Origin: an uncultured Rikenellaceae bacterium | GTDB taxonomy: Bacteria > Bacteroidota > Bacteroidia > Bacteroidales > Rikenellaceae | NCBI GenBank assembly: GCA_947037995.1 | Contig: CAMQUV010000082.1 | Location: forward strand, 1 to 5,867 | Length of the DNA stretch: 5,867 bases | Direction: 5' to 3' | Shown: positions 1 through 5,867 of the stretch, in pieces | How the letters are laid out: each line of letters begins with the position of its first letter | Numbering within the stretch: position 1 is the stretch's first letter | Notes under the pieces: model-generated | Database searches by the model: none | Seen by the model: the letters and a program-made list of their open reading frames with translations, nothing else | Told to the model about the DNA's origin: nothing | Translations under genes and position numbers: made by a program

Positions 1-641
1 TTGTTTTGCTTCTGCGTTACAGTGATTATTTGCATTAAATCGCTATCAGTAGCTTTAATGATTATGTTTGCAGTTCTTAGTTCGTTCGTTGTATTTTCAC
101 TTACAGCAAACTTAATTACATTATTTGTCACAGCTTTAGTTTCGGGGCTAGTTATCCAATCTGCCTCTTTGGGGATTTCGACTGTAAACTTTACATTATT
201 ACTAAGTACCACACTTTGCTCGCCACCCGTAAATTCGAATTCAAGAGAAGTTTTGTCGAGCTCAAAAACATTGTTTTGGTTCTGATTTACAGTAATCTTT
301 ATTTCCTCATCTGCGGCAGTAATATGTATATATCCAACTCTATGCACTCCTTTCGAGTTGTTTTTAGTGTTGACCTTAATTGTCATATTTCCCGAACCGT
401 CCATTTGTGATAATTGTATCCAATCTTTGGTCTCGCCAGAATACGATAGCATTATTTTCCAGTCAGAGCTGGAATTAACTACTAAGTTTTGTGCCTTGCT
501 ATCTGAAGCAGGAAATGAAAAAGTTGAGACATTCGTACTGAGATTGGTTGCTTCGATTAGGTCAATGCCAATCGTGCAACTCTGCATTAATATACTTAAT
601 ATAATAAAGACATTAAGTAGTTTTATAGTGGTAAACTTCAT
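1..641 (-). CDS. BACON-domain surface lipoprotein, C-terminus cut off by the window edge
   Basis: The reading frame starts at the ATG at 641 and stays open for 213 codons to the left edge, with no stop seen. The N-terminus is a lipoprotein signal peptide: Lys2 and Lys7, a hydrophobic stretch at about residues 8-19, and the lipobox Met19-Gln-Ser-Cys22, so Cys22 should be lipidated. Two Ig-like repeats follow, at about 33-122 and 125-213. Both fit the BACON pattern: a polar/aromatic strand (SSSDWK at 57-62; NNVKF at 148-152), a central Trp-Ile (W74; W162), an Asn/Thr-rich turn followed by Arg and a beta strand (R101-Y104; R189-N192), and a closing strand ending in VNQNQ (118-122) or VTQKQ (208-212). 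BACON domains are common in extracellular Bacteroidota proteins, often beside glycoside hydrolases or peptidases; the catalytic part, if any, lies outside the window. In-frame ATGs at 671 and 689 would lengthen the N-terminus, but 641 gives the most typical signal peptide, and 689 falls inside the proposed promoter element. No charged export signal is obvious after Cys22, so outer-surface display is uncertain. Specific function is unknown. Confidence 0.85.
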   Translation of the reverse strand, partial: MKFTTIKLLNVFIILSILMQSCTIGIDLIEATNLSTNVSTFSFPASDSKAQNLVVNSSSDWKIMLSYSGETKDWIQLSQMDGSGNMTIKVNTKNNSKGVHRVGYIHITAADEEIKITVNQNQNNVFELDKTSLEFEFTGGEQSVVLSNNVKFTVEIPKEADWITSPETKAVTNNVIKFAVSENTTNELRTANIIIKATDSDLMQIITVTQKQN

Positions 642-668
642 TTTGATTTTGAGAATTGAAAATATTTG

Positions 669-681
669 CATTAATCTAATG
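669..681. repeat. Short inverted repeat just downstream of the candidate -7 element
   Basis: CATTA (669-673) and TAATG (677-681) form a perfect 5 bp inverted repeat with a 3 bp centre. It covers the expected transcription start of the lipoprotein gene, a place where a repressor could bind. The arms are short and AT-rich, and chance occurrence is quite possible. Confidence 0.3.
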
Positions 682-682
682 A

Positions 683-690
683 CAAACATA
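683..690 (-). promoter_or_regulatory. Candidate Bacteroidota -7 promoter element for the lipoprotein gene
   Basis: Read on the minus strand, 690-683 is TATGTTTG, a full match to the Bacteroidota -7 consensus TAnnTTTG. Transcription would begin near 676, giving a leader of about 35 nt before the ATG at 641. It sits in the 76 bp gap after mtaB, which is where a separate promoter for the lipoprotein would be expected. I see no TTTG-like -33 element at the usual 19-21 bp upstream; the nearest TTG (726-724) is too far away. The match is therefore half a promoter in a favourable place. Confidence 0.4.
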
Positions 691-717
691 AAGTAATTTA
701 TATATAAGTAGTGTGAA

Positions 718-2061
718 TTACACCAATTCCGCAGAAGCAGTCGAATCAGCACGGAGAGAATTTATCCGAACGCGAACTATACGCCCGACCAACTCCTTAT
801 TATAAGGAACGGCAACACGGACATAATTCTCGCTATAACCGAACATTTCGCCCTCCTTGCGAGCCGCCTCCATCAGCACGTCGACCTCTTTGCCAACAAA
901 TTGTTCGCAAAAAGAATAATGGAGCCTGTCACTCAGACCTTTAAGCTTCTCGACACGAGAATGTTTCTCCTCGGTAGAAATCTGACCATCCATTTCCGCT
1001 GCCAAAGTATTTGGGCGAATAGAGTATGGGAAAATGTGTAAAAACGCAGGATTCAACCCTTTAAGTAGTTCATAGGTCTGGCTAAAATCGTCATTAGTTT
1101 CGCCGGGAAACCCAACTATAACATCCACGCCAATAAAAGCATCGGGCATAAATCGCCTAACTTGCTCTATCCTATCCGCGAATTTCTCGACCGTATATCT
1201 CCTTCGCATACTAGCCAATATTTTGTTAGTACCAGCTTGGAGCGGTATATGAAAATGCGGCATAAACTTCGCACTATTAGCGCAAAACTGTATTACCTCG
1301 TCCGTGAGTAAGTTTGGTTCGATAGACGATATGCGGTAGCGTTCGATTCCATCTACATTGTCGAGTGCTTGTATTAGTTGCAAGAAATTCTCGTCAGAAT
1401 CGCGTCCAAAGTCGCCAATATTGACACCCGTAAGTACAATTTCACGCTGTCCTTTACCCGCAATTTGTTGGGCTTGCTCAACGATGGTATGAATTTTCGG
1501 GCTGCGGCTCTCGCCACGTGCCAACGGTATAGTGCAATAAGCACAATGGTAACTACAACCGTCTTGCACTTTAAGGAATGTGCGTGTGCGGTCAGAGGTG
1601 GAAAATGCCGCAAAGAAATTGACAATCTCACTCGAGGCACAGCTGTCAACCATTGTTCCGTTTCCAGAAACTTTAGTTTTTTGCGCCCCTAGGGACATAA
1701 CTTTTTCGAACATTTGCGCCTTGTTATTATTCGACAGGACTATATCAACGCCCTCAATTTTAGCGATTTCATCAGCTTTTAGTTGCGCATAGCAGCCCGT
1801 AACGGCAATAATTGCATTAGGATTTTGCTTATGTATTTTACGTATAATGTATCTACATTTTTTGTCAGCATCACCCGTAACAGAGCAGGTATTGACCACA
1901 GCAATTTCAGCCGCAGCACGCTCTTGCGCCGTATGAGCTTGGGCGAACCCCCCATCGGTAAACTCCCGCGCAAGGGTGGAGGTCTCCGAAAAGTTGAGCT
2001 TGCAGCCAAGCGTATAAAAAGCGACTAGTTTTTGCACAATGATATTGTTTAAATTTGACAA
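718..2061 (-). CDS. mtaB: tRNA (N6-L-threonylcarbamoyladenosine(37)-C2)-methylthiotransferase MtaB
   Basis: This radical SAM enzyme adds a methylthio group to t6A at position 37 of ANN-decoding tRNAs, giving ms2t6A, which steadies codon pairing. The 447-residue protein has the full family layout. An N-terminal UPF0004 domain carries the three ligands of the auxiliary iron-sulfur cluster, Cys20 (YTLGCKLN), Cys59 (VNTCSVT) and Cys90 (VTGCYAQ). The radical SAM core has C169-x3-C173-x2-C176, followed by LTGVNIGDFG (210-219), SSIEPN (245-250), HIPLQAG (271-277) and a GVDVIVGFPGE stretch (311-321). The region from about 382 matches the place of a weak TRAM RNA-binding domain. YTLGCKLNFSETST and IGDFG point to MtaB rather than MiaB or RimO. 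The start codon is TTG at 2061, 4 bp after the folD stop; GTG at 2037 (codon 9) is the alternative, but TTG gives the N-terminal length expected from Bacteroides homologues. The tight spacing implies cotranscription with folD. Confidence 0.94.
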   Translation of the reverse strand: MSNLNNIIVQKLVAFYTLGCKLNFSETSTLAREFTDGGFAQAHTAQERAAAEIAVVNTCSVTGDADKKCRYIIRKIHKQNPNAIIAVTGCYAQLKADEIAKIEGVDIVLSNNNKAQMFEKVMSLGAQKTKVSGNGTMVDSCASSEIVNFFAAFSTSDRTRTFLKVQDGCSYHCAYCTIPLARGESRSPKIHTIVEQAQQIAGKGQREIVLTGVNIGDFGRDSDENFLQLIQALDNVDGIERYRISSIEPNLLTDEVIQFCANSAKFMPHFHIPLQAGTNKILASMRRRYTVEKFADRIEQVRRFMPDAFIGVDVIVGFPGETNDDFSQTYELLKGLNPAFLHIFPYSIRPNTLAAEMDGQISTEEKHSRVEKLKGLSDRLHYSFCEQFVGKEVDVLMEAARKEGEMFGYSENYVRVAVPYNKELVGRIVRVRINSLRADSTASAELV

Positions 2062-2065
2062 GTGC

Positions 2066-2929
2066 CTATTTATAAATTTCGTTATTGGCAGCCATAATAG
2101 TGTTACGCATAAGCGAAATAATAGTCATCGGCCCTACTCCACCAGGTACTGGCGTAATAAATGAGCATTTAGGCGCTACTTCGTCGTACTTAACATCACC
2201 GACAAGTTTCCAACCATTTTTGGTTTTATCACTTTTAATACGAGTAATACCGACATCAATAACTACTGCACCAGGTTTAACCATATCAGCCGTTACGAAC
2301 TCAGCTTTGCCTAGCGCTGCAACGATAATATCGGCTCCGGCACACACTTCTTTAAGGTTTTGTGTGCGACTATGCGCCACGGTCACCGTACAGTTAAACT
2401 CTTTATCACTCAACAGGTTAGACATAGGTCTTCCGACGATATTGCTTCGCCCTATAACAACGCAATTTTTGCCAGAAGTCTCAATATTATAAAATTTCAA
2501 TAGGTCACAAATACCTTTAGGCGTAGCAGAAACATAGCTAGGCAGCCCAATTACCATACGTCCAACGTTCACTGGGTGAAACCCGTCTACATCTTTACGT
2601 GGGTCGATAGCTTCAATAACTTTTTGCTCATCAATATGATTCGGCAGTGGCATTTGGACAATAAATCCGTGTACACGCTCGTCGTTATTAAGCATTTTAA
2701 TATGGTCAAGTAGTTCTGTTTCAGTAGTTTGCGCCGAGAGTCTATCGACTCTACTTTCGAATCCTATTTCGGCACACATTTTTTCTTTGTGTCCGACATA
2801 AGTCTCAGAGGCTCCGTCGTTACCGACAAGTATAGCTACTAGGCAGGGTTTCACAGACATCTGCGCTACCTCTTGTTGCATTTGCATTTTGAATGTTGCA
2901 GCAACGTGTTTTCCATCAATAATTTGCAT
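2066..2929 (-). CDS. folD: Bifunctional methylenetetrahydrofolate dehydrogenase / methenyltetrahydrofolate cyclohydrolase FolD
   Basis: FolD is a cytosolic enzyme that oxidises 5,10-methylene-THF with NADP+ and hydrolyses the methenyl form to 10-formyl-THF, used for purines and for formylating initiator Met-tRNA. Length (287 residues) is normal. The catalytic triad is intact and spaced as in E. coli K54/Q98/D121: Lys48 in YVGHK, Gln92 in VQMPLP, Asp115 in KDVDGFHP. The Rossmann nucleotide loop GRSNIVGRP is at 160-168 and the second family signature PGGVGPMT at 262-269. The first signature normally reads QLPLP; here Met93 replaces the Leu, a mild change. The start is a clear ATG; the upstream sequence is A/T-rich with no Shine-Dalgarno. 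It lies 61 bp after ffh and 4 bp before mtaB. The ffh gap shows no convincing terminator or TAnnTTTG promoter, so readthrough from ffh is likely. Confidence 0.97.
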   Translation of the reverse strand: MQIIDGKHVAATFKMQMQQEVAQMSVKPCLVAILVGNDGASETYVGHKEKMCAEIGFESRVDRLSAQTTETELLDHIKMLNNDERVHGFIVQMPLPNHIDEQKVIEAIDPRKDVDGFHPVNVGRMVIGLPSYVSATPKGICDLLKFYNIETSGKNCVVIGRSNIVGRPMSNLLSDKEFNCTVTVAHSRTQNLKEVCAGADIIVAALGKAEFVTADMVKPGAVVIDVGITRIKSDKTKNGWKLVGDVKYDEVAPKCSFITPVPGGVGPMTIISLMRNTIMAANNEIYK

Positions 2930-2990
2930 TGTATATTATATTTTTAATTCTTATTATTATTCGTTATCAAACAGCAATTCTAGTTTCGTT

Positions 2991-4301
2991 CTAGCGTCTA
3001 GGCATTTTCGGAAGTCCACCCGTAGCAACCATTTTCATCATTTTCGAGCTTTCTTGGAATTGTTTGAGCAGTTTATTAATCTCGGCCAAATCGGTGCCGC
3101 TCCCTTTGGCGATACGCGTCTTGCGAGAGCTATTGAGCAAGGCCGGATTTTGGCGCTCCTCGGGGGTCATAGAGTATATAATAGCCTCGGTTTTATTGAA
3201 CACGGAGTTATCTATATCAAGGTTTTTAATAGCCTTACCCACCCCCGGAATCATCGAGGCTAGGTCTTTAATATTTCCCATTTTCTTCACTTGCTGTATC
3301 TGCGCAAGGAAGTCAGTAAGAGTAAATTCATTTTTACGAAGTTTGGCTTGCATTTTTTTTGCAGCCTCTTCGTCAAACTGTTCCTGCGCTTTCTCGACCA
3401 GCGATACAATGTCACCCATACCAAGGATTCTGTCAGCCATACGGTCAGGGTGGAATACTTCGAGAGTATCCATTTTCTCGCCCAAACTCATATATTTCAA
3501 CGGTTTATCGACCACAGTTCTAATAGAAATGGCCGCTCCACCGCGTGTATCACCATCAAGTTTAGTAAGCACTACCCCATCGAAATCGAGTCTATCATTG
3601 AATTCTTTGGCCGTATTAACAGCATCTTGTCCTGTCATAGAATCGACCACAAAAAGCGTCTCAGCTGGGTTGATAGATTTTTTGATAGAGGTAATCTCCA
3701 TCATCAATTTCTCGTCAATAGCCAGTCGGCCTGCAGTATCGACAATAATAGTATTCAGCCCCTTAGCTTTCGCCTCTTTGACCCCTCTTTCGACAAGCGC
3801 AACTGCATCAGTCGCACCCGGTTCGCTATATATTTGCACTCCGATTTGCTCGGCAAGTATTGTAAGTTGGTCGACAGCCGCAGGTCTATAAATATCACCT
3901 GCAATAAGCATAATTCCACGTCCTTTTTTCTTCAGTGTATTAGCTAGTTTTCCACAAAAGGTAGTTTTACCCGACCCTTGCAGCCCTGCCACAAGAATAA
4001 TAGCTGGCGCAGGTTTGAGGTTAATCTCGGTCGAGGTGCCACCCATAAGTTGTGCCAATTCGTCACGTACAATTTTAACAATCATCTGCGACGGATTAAC
4101 CGCTTTAATCACATTCTCACCGATTGCTTTTTGTTTGACCGTATCAATAAAGGTTTTGGCAACTTTATAGTTAACATCAGCCTCAACAAGAGCTTTACGG
4201 ACATCTTTCAGGCTTTCGGCAATATTGATTTCGGAGATTCTCCCTTGTCCTTTGAGTAATTTGAACGAACGTTCTAATCTTTCACTTAAATTTTCAAACA
4301 T
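2991..4301 (-). CDS. ffh: Signal recognition particle GTPase Ffh (SRP54 homologue)
   Basis: Ffh binds 4.5S/SRP RNA and the signal sequence of nascent chains and, with its receptor FtsY, delivers ribosomes to the membrane translocon. The 436-residue protein has the N, G and M domains. The helical N domain is about 1-95. The G domain shows G1 GLQGSGKTT (106-114), the DIYRPAAVDQL motif (136-146), G3 DTAGRL (188-193) and G4 TKLDGDTRGG (246-255). The closing loop reads MSLGEK (271-276) where most family members have Gly-x-Gly-Glu, so the first Gly is Ser272. RILGMGD (291-297) leads into the M domain, whose SRP-RNA binding segment runs from SMTPEER (377) to KGSGT (399-403), with the typical SR..RIA core. 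The C-terminus is Met-rich and basic (MMKM, KMPRR). RILGMGD and the RNA-binding core mark Ffh rather than FtsY. ATG at 4301 is 52 bp after argS. Neighbour folD follows at 61 bp. Confidence 0.97.
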   Translation of the reverse strand: MFENLSERLERSFKLLKGQGRISEINIAESLKDVRKALVEADVNYKVAKTFIDTVKQKAIGENVIKAVNPSQMIVKIVRDELAQLMGGTSTEINLKPAPAIILVAGLQGSGKTTFCGKLANTLKKKGRGIMLIAGDIYRPAAVDQLTILAEQIGVQIYSEPGATDAVALVERGVKEAKAKGLNTIIVDTAGRLAIDEKLMMEITSIKKSINPAETLFVVDSMTGQDAVNTAKEFNDRLDFDGVVLTKLDGDTRGGAAISIRTVVDKPLKYMSLGEKMDTLEVFHPDRMADRILGMGDIVSLVEKAQEQFDEEAAKKMQAKLRKNEFTLTDFLAQIQQVKKMGNIKDLASMIPGVGKAIKNLDIDNSVFNKTEAIIYSMTPEERQNPALLNSSRKTRIAKGSGTDLAEINKLLKQFQESSKMMKMVATGGLPKMPRR

Positions 4302-4353
4302 TTTATATATCGTGTTATATTTTAATTTTAATTTTGCAGCTATTTTTCAGCTC

Positions 4354-5867
4354 TTACATTCTCTCGGGCAAACTAATACCCAGAAGCGCCATCGCTCTAC
4401 TGAGCATTTTGGCAACTTGCATTGAGATTGTGAGTCTTAGTTGTTTGTCCCTAGCATCGACCCCTTCTTTAAGTATCGGGTTGTCGTGATAATATTGGTT
4501 ATACTCCTTAGCGAGTTCGTAGCAATACGCGGCAACGACTGATGGCGCGTGTTCTTTGGCAGCCTCAATAATGGCACCTTCGAAGTCAAGAAGCAGTTTT
4601 ACGAGTTCGATTTCTTTAGGCGACAGTTTCATTTCGCCCGATTCAATCGTTTCGATAGGTTTAATTTCTTGCGCTTGCGCTCTTCTGCCCAGCGAGCAGA
4701 TTCGTGCGTGAGTGTATTGTATAAACGGAGCGGTATTACCATTAAAGTCAATACTTTCCGCCGGATTAAACAGCATAGTTTTCTTCGGGTCCACTTTCAA
4801 TATAAAATATTTGAGTGCACCCATTCCAATCGTACGCGATATTTCGTTTTGCTCTTGCTCAGTGAGGCCATCAAGTTTGCCAAGTTCCTTAGACATAGTT
4901 CTAGCATCGTCAACCATCGCTTGCATAAGGTCATCAGCATCAACAACTGTTCCTTCGCGCGATTTCATTTTCCCCTCAGGCAGTTCGACCATTCCGTACG
5001 ACAGGTGGAATATCGCTTCACTCCACGAGTAACCAAGTTTTTTGATAATAAGTTTCAGCACTTGGAAGTGATAATTCTGCTCATTACCAACCACATAGGT
5101 CATATCATCAAATTGAAATTCCGAGAATCTTTCGAGTGCCGTTCCCAAATCTTGCGTCATATAGACCGATGTACCATCGGCTCTTAGCAGCAATTTTTCG
5201 TCAAGCCCATCTTCGGTCAAATCGACCCAAACCGAGCCATCTTCTCTTTTATAGAAAGCGCCTTTATCGAGCCCGAGTTGCACTAATTTCTTGCCCAACA
5301 GGTATGTATTAGACTCATAGTAAATCTTATCAAAGTCAACGCCCATAGTTTTATAGGTCTTATCAAATCCTTGATAAACCCATTTATTCATCGTTTCCCA
5401 CAGTTGATATGTTTCAGTCTCTTTCGCTTCCCAGTCTCTAAGCATTTGCGCGGCTTGTATCATCAGCGGAGCGTTTTTCTTAGCCTCATCTTCCGTTTGT
5501 CCTTGCTCAACTAGCTGTTGAATTTCAATTTTATATGCTTTGTCAAAAGCCACATAATATTTCCCCACAAGGTGGTCTCCTTTGAGCCCAGACGACTCGG
5601 GTGTCTCACCATTTCCAAAAAGTTTCCACGCCAACATAGATTTACAAATATGTATTCCCCTATCATTCACAAGGTTAACTTTCATCACTTCATTCCCAGC
5701 CGCTTCGAGTATTTGCGCCACAGCAAAACCAAGTAGATTGTTGCGCACGTGTCCAAGGTGTAGTGGTTTATTAGTATTAGGCGACGAGTATTCGACCATA
5801 ACTTTGCGTCCATTTTTGGGCTGTACGCCATAATTATCCGTGCCTATAAGTTCGAGCAGTTCGGTAG
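4354..5867 (-). CDS. argS: Arginyl-tRNA synthetase ArgS, N-terminus cut off by the window edge
   Basis: This class I aminoacyl-tRNA synthetase attaches arginine to tRNA-Arg. The frame is open from the right edge to the TAA at 4356-4354, giving 503 visible residues; the Met at 5799 is internal, because 22 in-frame codons precede it. The family is usually near 600 residues in Bacteroidota, so about 95 N-terminal residues (most of the domain that contacts the tRNA D-loop) lie outside. In visible numbering, the HIGH signature is HLGH at 36-39 inside SSPNTNKPLHLGHVRNN, NDRGIH is near 67-72, the RADGTSVYMTQDLGTA stretch is at 228-243, and the KMSKS-like loop is KMKSREG at 299-305, the usual relaxed form in this group. 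The DALR anticodon-binding helical domain begins about 380 with QYTHARI, and the protein ends in LLGISLPERM, the normal C-terminus. No frameshift or missing motif. The 52 bp to ffh hold no clear promoter or terminator. Confidence 0.97.
   Translation of the reverse strand, partial: TELLELIGTDNYGVQPKNGRKVMVEYSSPNTNKPLHLGHVRNNLLGFAVAQILEAAGNEVMKVNLVNDRGIHICKSMLAWKLFGNGETPESSGLKGDHLVGKYYVAFDKAYKIEIQQLVEQGQTEDEAKKNAPLMIQAAQMLRDWEAKETETYQLWETMNKWVYQGFDKTYKTMGVDFDKIYYESNTYLLGKKLVQLGLDKGAFYKREDGSVWVDLTEDGLDEKLLLRADGTSVYMTQDLGTALERFSEFQFDDMTYVVGNEQNYHFQVLKLIIKKLGYSWSEAIFHLSYGMVELPEGKMKSREGTVVDADDLMQAMVDDARTMSKELGKLDGLTEQEQNEISRTIGMGALKYFILKVDPKKTMLFNPAESIDFNGNTAPFIQYTHARICSLGRRAQAQEIKPIETIESGEMKLSPKEIELVKLLLDFEGAIIEAAKEHAPSVVAAYCYELAKEYNQYYHDNPILKEGVDARDKQLRLTISMQVAKMLSRAMALLGISLPERM

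Noticed and set aside
1..696. Plus-strand reading frames of 64 to 112 codons across the left end
   Set aside because: They lie antisense to the BACON lipoprotein frame, which has a lipobox and two recognisable repeats; the plus-strand translations show no domain.
698..707. TTATATATAA palindrome in the mtaB-lipoprotein gap
   Set aside because: A pure A/T palindrome in an AT-rich gap, with no G/C pairs, is too weak to call a site.
711..723. GTGTGAATTACAC near-palindrome overlapping the mtaB stop as a terminator or operator
   Set aside because: Only four pairs at each end match, the centre is imperfect, and no T run follows.
2930..2990. TATAAT-like sequence and an upstream TTTG in the ffh-folD gap as a promoter
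   Set aside because: Spacing is wrong and no TAnnTTTG is present; AT-rich gaps give TATAAT by chance in this group.
3064..3891. A 275-codon plus-strand reading frame antisense to ffh
   Set aside because: Ffh is certain here; the antisense product is Ser/Ile-rich with no family resemblance, as expected from a mirrored codon pattern.
4335..4353. AGCT...AGCT inverted repeat after the argS stop as a terminator
   Set aside because: The stem is only 4-5 bp with a 7-base loop and is not followed by a T run on the transcribed strand.
4549..5187. A 212-codon plus-strand reading frame antisense to argS
   Set aside because: It mirrors the well-conserved ArgS core and is Phe/Arg/His-rich without any domain.

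Overview
The window reads as a piece of a Bacteroidota chromosome, most likely Bacteroidales-like. The reasons are the close resemblance of all four housekeeping proteins to the Bacteroides/Porphyromonas forms as I remember them, a lipoprotein carrying BACON domains (a domain typical of this phylum), A/T-rich leaders without Shine-Dalgarno sequences before the start codons, and one TAnnTTTG-type promoter element. GC content is about 42% by spot counts on a few lines. The species cannot be told from the sequence.

Every convincing gene lies on the minus strand, so the order of transcription runs from the right edge to the left: argS (arginyl-tRNA synthetase, 5' end cut off by the window), ffh (signal recognition particle GTPase), folD (methylene-THF dehydrogenase/cyclohydrolase), mtaB (tRNA t6A37 methylthiotransferase), and then a BACON-domain lipoprotein cut off by the left edge. 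Gaps are 52 bp (argS-ffh), 61 bp (ffh-folD), 4 bp (folD-mtaB) and 76 bp (mtaB-lipoprotein). The first four look like one housekeeping cluster around protein synthesis: charging tRNA-Arg, targeting nascent membrane and secreted proteins, supplying one-carbon units (including for formyl-Met-tRNA), and modifying A37 of ANN-decoding tRNAs. The lipoprotein probably has its own promoter in the 76 bp gap. With it counted, no stretch longer than 76 bp lacks a gene. I see no tRNA, rRNA, CRISPR array, insertion sequence or convincing terminator.

Gene content is ordinary. The most striking signal is at word level: the palindromes GATC and CATG do not occur even once, although roughly 20 of each would be expected from base composition, while the other 4-base palindromes are present. 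This suggests selection against these sites, for example through restriction-modification. It is the best lead to something not visible from the genes alone.
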